Below the pieces are notes generated by a model. That model ran no database searches. It was not told where the DNA came from and saw only the letters and a list, made by a program, of their open reading frames with translations. The position numbers and the translations under genes are program-made. DNA of 64,000 bases, from contig NZ_PVZV01000005.1 in NCBI RefSeq assembly GCF_002995495.1, positions 434,001 to 498,000 on the forward strand. Reading direction: 5' to 3'. The stretch comes from Actinocorallia populi (lineage in GTDB: Bacteria; Actinomycetota; Actinomycetes; Streptosporangiales; Streptosporangiaceae). Shown piece after piece: positions 46,201-54,194 of the stretch (positions are counted from its first letter, which is position 1; each line of letters opens with the position of its first letter).

Positions 46201-48414
46201 ATGTCAGACGAGCTGTCGCTGGAGCAGAAGGCGTCCCTGCTGTCCGGGCGGGACTTCTGGTCCACCGAGCCGATCGAGGAGGCGGGCGTCCCCTCGATCG
46301 TCCTCACCGACGGTCCGCACGGGATCCGCCGCCAGACCGGGGACGCCGACCACCTGGGCATCAACGAGAGCCTTCCGGCCACCTGCTTTCCGCCCGCCGT
46401 GGCGGTGGGCTCCAGCTGGGACGCCGAGATCGCCGCCCGGGTGGGCGCGGCCGTCGGCAGGGAGGCGCGCGCGTTCGGCGTCGGCGTCGTGCTGGGGCCG
46501 GGGGTGAACATCAAGCGGTCCCCGCTGTGCGGGCGCAACTTCGAGTACTACTCCGAGGACCCGCTCCTGTCCGGCGTCCTGGCGTCGGCGCACGTGCGGG
46601 CGCTGCAGGCCGAGGGGCCGGGCGCGTCGGTCAAGCACTTCGCGGCCAACAACCAGGAGACCGACCGGATGCGGGTCAGCGCCGACGTGGACGAGCGCAC
46701 CCTGCGCGAGATCTACCTTCCCGCCTTCGAACGCGTCGTCACCGAGGCGCTGCCGGCCACGGTGATGTCCTCCTACAACAGGATCAACGGCGTGTACGCC
46801 TCGCAGAACCGGTGGCTGCTGACCGAGGTGCTGCGCGAGCAGTGGGGCTTCGACGGGGCCGTGGTCTCGGACTGGGGCGGCGTCTACGACCGGGTCGCGG
46901 CTCTGGCGGCGGGGCTCGACCTGCAGATGCCCGGCAATGGAGGCGTCGACGACGCCGAGGTCGTGCGGGCGGTCCGCGACGGGGAACTGGACGAGGCCGT
47001 CGTCGACCAGAGCGTTCGCAGGATGCGAGTGCTGGCCGAGCGCGTCTCCCCGGCGACGGGCGAATTCGACGCCGAGGCCCATCACGCCGAGGCCAGGGAG
47101 CTGGCCGCCGCCTGCGCGGTGCTGCTGAAGAACGATCGCGCCACTCTGCCCATCACCGAGCGGACGCGGCGCATCGCCGTCATCGGCGAGTTCGCGGCAG
47201 AACCGCGTTATCAGGGCGGTGGCAGCTCCCGCATCAACGCCACCCGCGTCGATGCCGCGCTGCAGGAAATCCAGGTGCTCGCTGGAAGCCGCGGCCAGAC
47301 CGTGGCCTACGCGCGGGGATACGCCGCCGACGGCTCCGGTGATCCGCTGGAGTTGCGCGAGCAGGCGGTGCGGGCCGCGGCGGAGGCTGACATCGCCGTC
47401 GTGTTCGCCGGGGTGGCCGAGGAGTCCGAGGGAGTCGACCGCGAACATCTCGACCTGCCCGCCGACCAGGTGGAGCTCATCCGCGCCGTCGCCGCCGCCG
47501 CTCCGCGCACCGTCGTCGTGCTGTCCAACGGTGGAGTGGTGTCCCTGGAGGGCTGGCATGACGACGTCGACGCGATCCTGGAGGGCTGGCTGCTGGGCCA
47601 GGCCGGGGGAGGCGCCCTCGCCGACCTCCTGTTCGGCGTGGCCAACCCCTCCGGCCGACTGGCCGAGACGATCCCGCTCCGGCTGGAAGACACCCCGGCC
47701 TACCTCAACTTCCCCGGCGAGCAGGGGCATGCGCGGTACGGCGAAGGCGTCATGGTCGGCTACCGCTACTACGAGACCGTGGGACGCGCGGTGCGTTACC
47801 CCTTCGGCCACGGCCTGTCCTACACCGTGTTCACCACCGGTGACCTGAAAGTCACCGTCACCGGTGACGACACCGCCACCGCGGCGGTCACCGTGACCAA
47901 CACCGGTGACCGGGCGGGCGGGCACGTCGTGCAGGTCTACGTCGCCACGACCGCCGGTCCGGTGCGCCGCCCCGCCCGCGAACTGCGCGCCTTCACCAAG
48001 GTCTTCCTCCAGCCGGGAGAGTCCCGGCGCGTCGAACTGGCCCTGGACCGGCGGGCGTTCGCGTACTACGACGTCGAACTCGGCCGCTGGACGGTCGCCG
48101 CGGGGGAGTACGCCGTCCAGATCGGGCAGGACGCCTCCACCGTCGTGGCCGAGCAGACCATCACCCTCACCGGTGACGTCATCGTCAAGGCACTGTCCCT
48201 GGACACTCCGGTCGGTGACTGGTTCGCCCACCCGGTCGTCGGGCCGGAGCTCATGCGCACCCTCATGGCGGGCCTGAGCGAGGAGCAGGCCCGCCAGGCC
48301 GAGGAGCAGGCCGAGATGCTGCAGATGGTCGCGTCCCTGCCGATGCGGCAGTTCCTCGGGTTCGTCAGCATCCCCGAAGAAGCCCTGAACAGGATGATCG
48401 CGATGGGGGCGTGA
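46201..48414 (+). CDS. GH3 beta-glucosidase-type enzyme with C-terminal tail (island C)
   Basis: This 737-residue GH3 enzyme is closely related to that at 33770. It has GPGVNIKRSPLCGRNFEYYS, KHFAANNQETDR and VVSDWGGV (nucleophile Asp224), then the sandwich domain and FnIII-like domain with PFGHGLSYTVF. ATG 46201 follows AGGAAAGG; the reading frame remains open far upstream through the importer gene in another frame, which is not coding. The last ~75 residues from SLDTPVGDWFAHPVVG form the shared tail module. It lacks a signal peptide and sits 38 bases after the importer. Confidence 0.93.
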   Translation: MSDELSLEQKASLLSGRDFWSTEPIEEAGVPSIVLTDGPHGIRRQTGDADHLGINESLPATCFPPAVAVGSSWDAEIAARVGAAVGREARAFGVGVVLGPGVNIKRSPLCGRNFEYYSEDPLLSGVLASAHVRALQAEGPGASVKHFAANNQETDRMRVSADVDERTLREIYLPAFERVVTEALPATVMSSYNRINGVYASQNRWLLTEVLREQWGFDGAVVSDWGGVYDRVAALAAGLDLQMPGNGGVDDAEVVRAVRDGELDEAVVDQSVRRMRVLAERVSPATGEFDAEAHHAEARELAAACAVLLKNDRATLPITERTRRIAVIGEFAAEPRYQGGGSSRINATRVDAALQEIQVLAGSRGQTVAYARGYAADGSGDPLELREQAVRAAAEADIAVVFAGVAEESEGVDREHLDLPADQVELIRAVAAAAPRTVVVLSNGGVVSLEGWHDDVDAILEGWLLGQAGGGALADLLFGVANPSGRLAETIPLRLEDTPAYLNFPGEQGHARYGEGVMVGYRYYETVGRAVRYPFGHGLSYTVFTTGDLKVTVTGDDTATAAVTVTNTGDRAGGHVVQVYVATTAGPVRRPARELRAFTKVFLQPGESRRVELALDRRAFAYYDVELGRWTVAAGEYAVQIGQDASTVVAEQTITLTGDVIVKALSLDTPVGDWFAHPVVGPELMRTLMAGLSEEQARQAEEQAEMLQMVASLPMRQFLGFVSIPEEALNRMIAMGA

Positions 48415-48460
48415 GCCCGCCGATCTCCGGTCCGATTCCCGACCCCATGAAGGAAGCGCC

Positions 48461-50185
48461 ATGAAAGCGATCATGTTGATGTTCGACAGCCTGAACCGGC
48501 ACATGCTCCCGCCGTACGGGGACACCCTGGTGCAGGCTCCGAACTTCGCCCGGCTGGCAGAGCGGTCGGTCACGTTCGACGACTTCTACGGCGGGTCGAT
48601 GCCGTGCATGCCGGCCCGGCGGGAGCTGCACACGGGCCGTCACAACTTCCTGCACCGCAGCTGGGGGCCGCTGGAGCCGTTCGACGACTCCATGCCCGAA
48701 CTGCTGAAGAACGCCGGTGTGCACACCCATCTGGTCTCCGACCACCACCACTACTGGGAGGACGGCGGCGCCACCTACCACGGCCGCTACAGCACCTGGG
48801 AGTTCTTCCGCGGACAGGAGGACGACCCCTGGAAGGGCGTGGTGGGCGTGGCCGGGCACCGGCAGAACGACGTCAACCGCCGCTACATGCCCACCGAGGC
48901 CGAGCACTCCCAGACCCTGACCGTGGACGCGGGTCTGCACTTCCTGGAGACCAACCTGGAGGCCGACCGCTGGTTCCTGCAGCTCGAGCTGTTCGATCCG
49001 CACGAGCCGTTCTTCTCCCACCGGTTCTACAAGGACCTGTACCCGCACGACTACGAGGGGCCCGACTTCGACTGGCCGCCGTATCAGAAGGTGGTCGAGC
49101 CCCAGGCGCAGGTCGAGCACGCCCGGTACGAGTACGCGGCGCTGGTGTCGATGTGCGACCGCTCGCTGGGCCGGGTCCTGGACTTCATGGACGAGCACGA
49201 CCTGTGGCGCGACACGATGCTGATCGTCAACACCGACCACGGGTTCCTGCTGGGCGAGCACGGCTGGTGGGCCAAGACCGTCCAGCCGTGGTTCAACGAG
49301 CTGGTGCACCTGCCGATGTTCCTGTGGGACCCCCGCACGGGCGAGCGCGGGACCCGCCGCAACGACCTGGCCCGCACCATCGACATCGCACCCACCCTCC
49401 TGCGCTACTTCGGGCTCGAACCGGCCCCCGACATGCAGGGACGCGACCTGAACTCCGACGCCCCCGCCCCGCGAGGCGCGCTGTTCGGCATCCACGGCGG
49501 CCACGTCAACGTCACCGACGGGCGCCACGTCTACATGCGGGCCTCCCGCGAGGCGACCAACGGGCCTCTGGAGGAGTACACCCTCATGCCCACCCACATG
49601 AAGAACCGCTTCGGAGTGCACGAGCTCAAGGACTGGACGCCCGCACCCCCGTTCTCCTTCACCAAGGGCCTGCAGACCATGCGCATGCCGTCAGGGGGAT
49701 CCTGGGTGAACCCGTGGCAGCACGGCACCCTGCTCTTCGACCTCGTCACCGACCCCGCCCAGGAGCACCCGGTCGTCGACGACGAGCTCGAGCTGCGCAT
49801 GCTCGGCCTGCTCAGGGAGCTCATGCGCGAGGCGGACGCGCCGTCCAGCCAGTACGAGCGGCTCGGCATCCCCGAGGACGGGGAGCCGACCGAAGCCCAC
49901 CTCCTGGTGCGCGAGCAGCGCGACCACGCCGCCCGAACGGCCGAACCGCTGCCCCGGCTGGGCGAGATGGAGGCGCAGGACCTGCTCTCCCTTCCCCTGG
50001 CCGAACTGCTCCAGGTCACCGGCGCCCGCGACTGCGTCGCCCGGCACGCGCCCGGCCTCGTGCAGACCGAGCTGCTGTCCGTCCCCCTGCCGCTCAGCCT
50101 CATCGACCTGGCCCGTTACTCGGGCGTGCACGCCGCGGCCCTGCGCGCGATCGGGAAGGACCTGGCCGCGCTCGCCGAGACCTGA
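48461..50185 (+). CDS. Formylglycine-dependent sulfatase (type I)
   Basis: The 574-residue alkaline-phosphatase-fold enzyme hydrolyses sulfate esters. The maturation motif is CMPAR (Cys49 to Arg53) followed by RELHTGR. It is a C-x-P-A-R variant of the commoner C-x-P-S-R and should still be converted to formylglycine. Metal ligands are visible: Asp9 in MLMFDS and the DH pair in NTDHGFLLGEHG. No signal peptide, so a cytoplasmic desulfating step. The final ~70 residues (SLPLAELLQVTGARDCV onward) are outside the sulfatase fold and weakly resemble the GH tails. The FGE gene follows within 35 bases. Confidence 0.92.
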   Translation: MKAIMLMFDSLNRHMLPPYGDTLVQAPNFARLAERSVTFDDFYGGSMPCMPARRELHTGRHNFLHRSWGPLEPFDDSMPELLKNAGVHTHLVSDHHHYWEDGGATYHGRYSTWEFFRGQEDDPWKGVVGVAGHRQNDVNRRYMPTEAEHSQTLTVDAGLHFLETNLEADRWFLQLELFDPHEPFFSHRFYKDLYPHDYEGPDFDWPPYQKVVEPQAQVEHARYEYAALVSMCDRSLGRVLDFMDEHDLWRDTMLIVNTDHGFLLGEHGWWAKTVQPWFNELVHLPMFLWDPRTGERGTRRNDLARTIDIAPTLLRYFGLEPAPDMQGRDLNSDAPAPRGALFGIHGGHVNVTDGRHVYMRASREATNGPLEEYTLMPTHMKNRFGVHELKDWTPAPPFSFTKGLQTMRMPSGGSWVNPWQHGTLLFDLVTDPAQEHPVVDDELELRMLGLLRELMREADAPSSQYERLGIPEDGEPTEAHLLVREQRDHAARTAEPLPRLGEMEAQDLLSLPLAELLQVTGARDCVARHAPGLVQTELLSVPLPLSLIDLARYSGVHAAALRAIGKDLAALAET

Positions 50186-50219
50186 CCGGTCCTCACCCTC
50201 GAAGCCGGAGGAGACCGAC

Positions 50220-51128
50220 ATGACAGAGAGCGCACCGGCATGCTGCGCGGCCGGCAGGCAGGCCGTCGACCTCGCCCCGGGCGCCGGTGGGACGGTCCGC
50301 GTCGAAGCCGTCGCCCCGTCCTGGCACCGCGAGACGGTCGCACTGCCAGGCGGCACGTTCCTCATGGGCGCCGAGGACGCCGACGGATTCCCCGACGACC
50401 ACGAAGGTCCGATCCGCCCGGTGACCGTGGAGCCGATAGCCATCGGCCGCTATGCGGTCACCAACGCGTGGTTCGCCGAGTTCATCGCGGACACCGGATA
50501 CGTCACCGAGGCCGAGCGGTACGGCTGGTCCTACGTCTTCGCCTCCTTCCTGCCGGGAGCGCTGCGCCGCGACTCGCCCCGCCCGCCCAAGACGCCCTGG
50601 TGGTGCGGTGTCTCGGTTGCCTGCTGGGCTCGCCCGGAGGGTCCCGGCTCCGGACTCGACGGCCGGTGGGACCACCCCGTCGTTCACGTCTCCTGGAACG
50701 ACGCCACGGCCTTCTGCGCCTGGGCGGGCACCCGTCTGCCCACCGAGGCCGAGTGGGAGTACGCCGCTCGCGGCGGTCTGGAGCAGGCCCGCTACCCCTG
50801 GGGCGACGAGCTGACGCCGGGCGGAGAGCACCGCTGCAACATCTGGCAGGGGAATTTCCCCACCCGCAACACCGCTGAGGACGGCTACCGCGGCACCGCC
50901 CCGGTCGACGCCTACCCGTCCAACGGCCACGGCCTGTACAACTGCGTCGGCAACGTCTGGGAATGGACCGCCGACCCTTGGGGCCGCGGGGAGCCCACCC
51001 GCGTCATCCGCGGCGGCTCCTACCTGTGCCACGACTCCTACTGCAACCGCTACCGGGTCGCCGCCCGCAGCCGCAACACCCCGGACAGCACCAGCGGCAA
51101 CACCGGCTTCCGCGTCATCGAAGGGTGA
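50220..51128 (+). CDS. Formylglycine-generating enzyme (sulfatase-activating)
   Basis: The 302-residue FGE/SUMF1-family protein oxidises the sulfatase cysteine to formylglycine. It shows the family fold (GGTFLMGAEDADGFPDDHEGP, VSWNDATAFCAWAG, LPTEAEWEYAARGG, GNVWEWTAD). The copper-binding cysteine pair is present in GSYLCHDSYCNRYRVAARS (Cys270 and Cys275), five residues apart as in characterised enzymes, so it is the aerobic FGE type. GGAGGAG lies 6-7 bases before the ATG. Its location right behind the sulfatase indicates a dedicated activator. Confidence 0.95.
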   Translation: MTESAPACCAAGRQAVDLAPGAGGTVRVEAVAPSWHRETVALPGGTFLMGAEDADGFPDDHEGPIRPVTVEPIAIGRYAVTNAWFAEFIADTGYVTEAERYGWSYVFASFLPGALRRDSPRPPKTPWWCGVSVACWARPEGPGSGLDGRWDHPVVHVSWNDATAFCAWAGTRLPTEAEWEYAARGGLEQARYPWGDELTPGGEHRCNIWQGNFPTRNTAEDGYRGTAPVDAYPSNGHGLYNCVGNVWEWTADPWGRGEPTRVIRGGSYLCHDSYCNRYRVAARSRNTPDSTSGNTGFRVIEG

Positions 51129-51174
51129 AACCCGGCTCGGCCGACCGGCGCCTCCTAAGATGAGAACGGCGGTG

Positions 51175-51190
51175 ACTTGCGCGTACAAGC
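51175..51190. promoter_or_regulatory. LacI-type operator before the island C regulator
   Basis: ACTTGCGC-GTACAAGC matches the island C operator consensus ACTTGCGC-GCNCAAGT with a less conserved right half. It sits 30 bases before the preferred LacI start, arguing for autoregulation and against the longer start at 51160, which would put the operator inside the coding region. Confidence 0.72.
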
Positions 51191-51219
51191 TGGTTCCCCG
51201 ACGGAAAAAGGAGGTTCTT

Positions 51220-52248
51220 GTGGCCGGTGGCAGGCCGACACATCGCGTGACGGCGGCGGACGTTGCGCGGGCGCTCGGGATCTCCCGGGCGACGGTGGGG
51301 TACGTGCTGAACAACACGCCGGGGCAGACGATCTCGGCGGCGACCCGGGAGCGGGTGCTGGCGGAGGCCGCCCGCCAGGGGTACCGGCCGCACCGGGCGG
51401 CGCAGGCGCTGGCCAGCGGCCGCAGCATGATCATCCTGCTGGTGCTGCCGGACTGGCCCGTCGGGCACAGCCTCCAGCGGAGCCTGGAGGAGTCGACGCA
51501 GCTGCTCGACGACGCCGGATACTCCCTGGTCGCCCATGTCCGGCACGAAGGGGGCAGGGCCCGGCCGCTGTGGGAGTCACTGAACCCCGACGCGGTCATC
51601 GGCTGGACGCCCATCACCGCCGAGGAACGCGCCTCCATGCGGGCCGTCGGCATCACCAGGATCCTGCCCACCGACCAGGAGGAGCGCACCTTCCTCGCCT
51701 CGCCCACGCTCACCGCCGGCGCCCGCGCGCAGGTCGAGCACCTGCACGCGCTGGGGCACCGGCGGATCGCGTTCGCCGCGTCCGCCGATCCGCGCGTCGC
51801 GCTCATGAGCGAGGGGCGCGCCGCGGCGGCGCAGGAGACCGCCGCGCGCCTCGGCCTCGCCCCCATGGACGTCCGCCCCGTCGACCCCCGTGACGGCGGT
51901 GCTCTCGAGGCCGTCCGGGACTGGCACCGCTCGGGCGTCACCGGGGTCGTCGCCCACCAGGACGACATCGCGCTGGCGCTCATGACGGCGGCCCTGCGCA
52001 GCGGCCTGTCCGTGCCGGACGACCTCTCGGTGATCGGACACGACGACAGCCCGTTCGCCGAACTGCTCTTCCCCTCCATGTCCAGCGTGCGCCTCGACTA
52101 CGCCGGCCTCAGCCGCTACTTCGCGGACCTGGCGCTGCGGCTCGCCGAAGACCGGCCCCTGCCCGAGACGGCCCCCGATTTCCAGGCCACCGTCGTACCC
52201 AGGGAGTCCACTGGAGCTCCGCGCCAGGTCAGGGCACCAGGACGCTGA
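51220..52248 (+). CDS. LacI-family transcriptional regulator (island C)
   Basis: GTG 51220, with AAAGGAGG 5 bases upstream, gives 342 residues. The in-frame ATG at 51160 is disfavoured because an operator lies between. The helix-turn-helix reads TAADVARALGISRATVGYVLNN; recognition positions are Arg/Ala with Tyr at the Arg22 equivalent, unlike the island A regulator. This fits the different operator sequence. The effector domain is complete (LSVIGHDDSPFAELLFPSMS). It closes the importer-GH3-sulfatase-FGE group and is the likely repressor of the sites at 44753-44811. Its 3' end overlaps the convergent MaoC gene by 20 bases. Confidence 0.93.
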   Translation: MAGGRPTHRVTAADVARALGISRATVGYVLNNTPGQTISAATRERVLAEAARQGYRPHRAAQALASGRSMIILLVLPDWPVGHSLQRSLEESTQLLDDAGYSLVAHVRHEGGRARPLWESLNPDAVIGWTPITAEERASMRAVGITRILPTDQEERTFLASPTLTAGARAQVEHLHALGHRRIAFAASADPRVALMSEGRAAAAQETAARLGLAPMDVRPVDPRDGGALEAVRDWHRSGVTGVVAHQDDIALALMTAALRSGLSVPDDLSVIGHDDSPFAELLFPSMSSVRLDYAGLSRYFADLALRLAEDRPLPETAPDFQATVVPRESTGAPRQVRAPGR

Positions 52249-52681
52249 GCCTCTCGACGACGCAGGCCGGCTTGCCACCGCCTTCACGCTCGACGGTCAC
52301 CCCGGCCTTCAGCAGGTGTCCGCCTCTGCGGGGCGTGAGCGAAAGCAACTCCACACCGGCGCGGACCCGGGAGCCCACGGGCACGGGAGAGGGGAAGCGG
52401 AGCTTGTCGGCGCCGTAGTTGATGGTCATCTTCAGCCCGTCGACCCTGTAGACCCGCCCCGCGAGCATCGACACCAGCGACAGCGTCAGATAGCCGTGGG
52501 CGATGGTGGAGCCGAACGGGCCCCGGGCGGCTTTGTCCGGGTCGACGTGGATCCACTGATGGTCGCCGGTGGCTTGGGCGAAGGCGTCGATCTGCTCCTG
52601 CGTGACGGCGTGCCATCCGGAGTACCCCAGACGGGTGCCGACGGCCTGCCGCACCTCTTCGACGCCGTGGAAGACCCTCAT
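52229..52681 (-). CDS. MaoC-like hotdog dehydratase
   Basis: The 150-residue single hotdog protein contains the hydratase 2 motif (DAFAQATGDHQWIHVDPDKA) with catalytic Asp/His and the downstream FGSTIAHGYLTLSL block. Such enzymes hydrate or dehydrate enoyl-CoA esters. ATG 52681 follows GGAAGAGAGG; a longer start adds a Pro/Arg-rich stretch. It leads no further minus-strand gene and lies 60 bases downstream of the alpha/beta hydrolase, ending tail-to-tail over the last 20 bases of lacI. It fits a CoA-dependent side-chain or ring degradation path. Confidence 0.9.
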   Translation of the reverse strand: MRVFHGVEEVRQAVGTRLGYSGWHAVTQEQIDAFAQATGDHQWIHVDPDKAARGPFGSTIAHGYLTLSLVSMLAGRVYRVDGLKMTINYGADKLRFPSPVPVGSRVRAGVELLSLTPRRGGHLLKAGVTVEREGGGKPACVVERLSVLVP

Positions 52682-52741
52682 TTTCGCCTCTCTTCCTTCC
52701 CGAGGCGGTGGCCTCGGGGACATCACCTTCCGTCCCGGCGC

Positions 52742-53584
52742 TCAGCGGGACAGCCAGGAGGAGATGGTCCTGATGCTGCGGTGGAACTCCGGCTTCTGCG
52801 GCCGGTTCAGGTGGCCGTGGGAGGTACCCGGCTCGAAGCCCTCCTCCACCGGACGTCCGTGGGCGCGCAGCTCGTCGGCGAAGGCCTCTCCGGAGGCGCG
52901 CAGGGTGTCCCGCTCGGAGTTCACGATGAGGGCCGGGGGGAAGCCGCCGAGGTCCGCGCCGCCGGGAAAGGCCTCTGGCAGGCGGTCGATGCCGTCCCGT
53001 CCCACGTAGTTGCGGGCCATCCACCTCACCGAGGCCGCGGTGAAGGTGCCCAGGCGCCGGAATCCCCGCAGGCTGCGGCGCAGTTCGTCGCTGAAGGGCG
53101 GCAGGGACGGGTGCAGCAGCGGGTAGGCGAGGACGACCCCGGCCGGAGGCCTCGCGTTCCCGCGCAGGAGCCGGAGGACGAGGGTGGAGGCCAGGGCCCC
53201 GCCGGCGCTCGCGCCTCCCACGTGCATCCGCTCGGGGTCGATCCCGAGTTCCGCCGTCTTGTTCCGCACCCACTGCCAGGCTCGTTCGCAGTCGTCGAGC
53301 GGCAGGGGGAAGCGGACCGCCGCGGGAGCGTTTCGGGCTCGCCGCGCTCCGAAGTTCGGAGCGAGCCGGTACTCGACGGCGACACAGGTGATCCCGTCTT
53401 TCGCGAGCGCGGCGCAGACCGCGTCGCTCTCGGGCATGTCCAGCGAGCCTCCGACGAACCCGCCGCCGTGCAGCCACAGGAGGAAGGTGCCGGAGGCCTT
53501 CGCCGAGGCGTCTGCGGGGTAGATCCGGAGACGGAGGGAGAGACGCTCGTCGTCCAGGACGAGATCGTACTCAGGCGGGATCAC
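52742..53584 (-). CDS. Alpha/beta hydrolase, HSL-type esterase
   Basis: The 280-residue hydrolase has the oxyanion-hole motif HGGGFVGG and the nucleophile elbow GGASAGGALA (GxSxG). The catalytic Asp lies in NSERDTLRASGEAF and His in GTSHGHLNRP, defining the hormone-sensitive-lipase family. It probably cleaves acyl esters of a small hydrophobic molecule in the cytoplasm. It lies between MaoC and a SnoaL-like gene on the same strand, each separated by short gaps, suggesting one operon starting near 54983. Confidence 0.92.
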   Translation of the reverse strand: MIPPEYDLVLDDERLSLRLRIYPADASAKASGTFLLWLHGGGFVGGSLDMPESDAVCAALAKDGITCVAVEYRLAPNFGARRARNAPAAVRFPLPLDDCERAWQWVRNKTAELGIDPERMHVGGASAGGALASTLVLRLLRGNARPPAGVVLAYPLLHPSLPPFSDELRRSLRGFRRLGTFTAASVRWMARNYVGRDGIDRLPEAFPGGADLGGFPPALIVNSERDTLRASGEAFADELRAHGRPVEEGFEPGTSHGHLNRPQKPEFHRSIRTISSWLSR

Positions 53585-53622
53585 CTGTTCTCCTCAAGGC
53601 CGGGGTGTCCGAAGGCGTCCGG

Positions 53623-54156
53623 TCACCGCGGCTTCTTCAGGAAGTCGTAGAAGCCCGGAGTGCGGTCCTCCCGCAGGCGGGAGAGGTTGCGGTAGCCGAT
53701 CAGCCAGCGGCCTTCCACCTTGCGGTACTCCTCGTGGTAGTGGCCGTACCCGTGGAGGTGCTCCTCGCGGTCGCCGTTGGTCCACCACAGGTGGTCCTCC
53801 ATGGCCCAGACGCCGCGGGCGGTGGTGTCGGAGGTCAGCTCGATGACGGGCGTGTGGCCGTGGTGGACCGTGGTGAGGGGGACCGGTCCGTCCAGCAGGC
53901 CGCGGATCGTGGCGGTGAGCTCCTCCTTCCCGATCACGCGCCTGCGCTCCCCGGGCGTCGGGGGCCGGTCCTCCGAGGGGAGGCGGCCGAACGTCTCGCT
54001 GACGACGTCGTCGGTGTGGAGGGCTGGGTAGACCTCCCACTCCTTGGCGTCCATGCAGCGGAGCCGTTCGGCGAAGACGCCCTTGATCTCCTCGATCGCG
54101 AGGAGCCTCTCGACGGCGCTCAAGGTGACCGCCTCACCGGATGCGTTTCCTGCCAC
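53623..54156 (-). CDS. SnoaL-like (NTF2-fold) protein
   Basis: GTG 54156, with AGGAAG upstream, gives 177 residues. The pattern AIEEIKGVFAERLRCMDAKE, followed by VYPALHTDDVVSETFG and the C-terminal HEEYRKVEGRWLIGYRNLSR, matches SnoaL_4-type NTF2-fold proteins. These serve as small dehydratases, isomerases or cyclases, often on steroid or polyketide rings. No catalytic assignment can be made from sequence. It sits between the hydrolase and the SDR in the minus-strand operon. A second member occurs at 56045 on the other strand. Confidence 0.82.
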   Translation of the reverse strand: MAGNASGEAVTLSAVERLLAIEEIKGVFAERLRCMDAKEWEVYPALHTDDVVSETFGRLPSEDRPPTPGERRRVIGKEELTATIRGLLDGPVPLTTVHHGHTPVIELTSDTTARGVWAMEDHLWWTNGDREEHLHGYGHYHEEYRKVEGRWLIGYRNLSRLREDRTPGFYDFLKKPR

Positions 54157-54194
54157 GGGTCTTCCTGTCTTCCTCGGGTGATATGGGCGGGGCG

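Noticed and set aside
33770-48414. Recent duplication of the importer-GH3 module between islands B and C
   Set aside because: The GH3 enzymes are clearly related, but the importers are more divergent and the flanking genes and operators differ, so parallel recruitment or old divergence is as likely as recent duplication.
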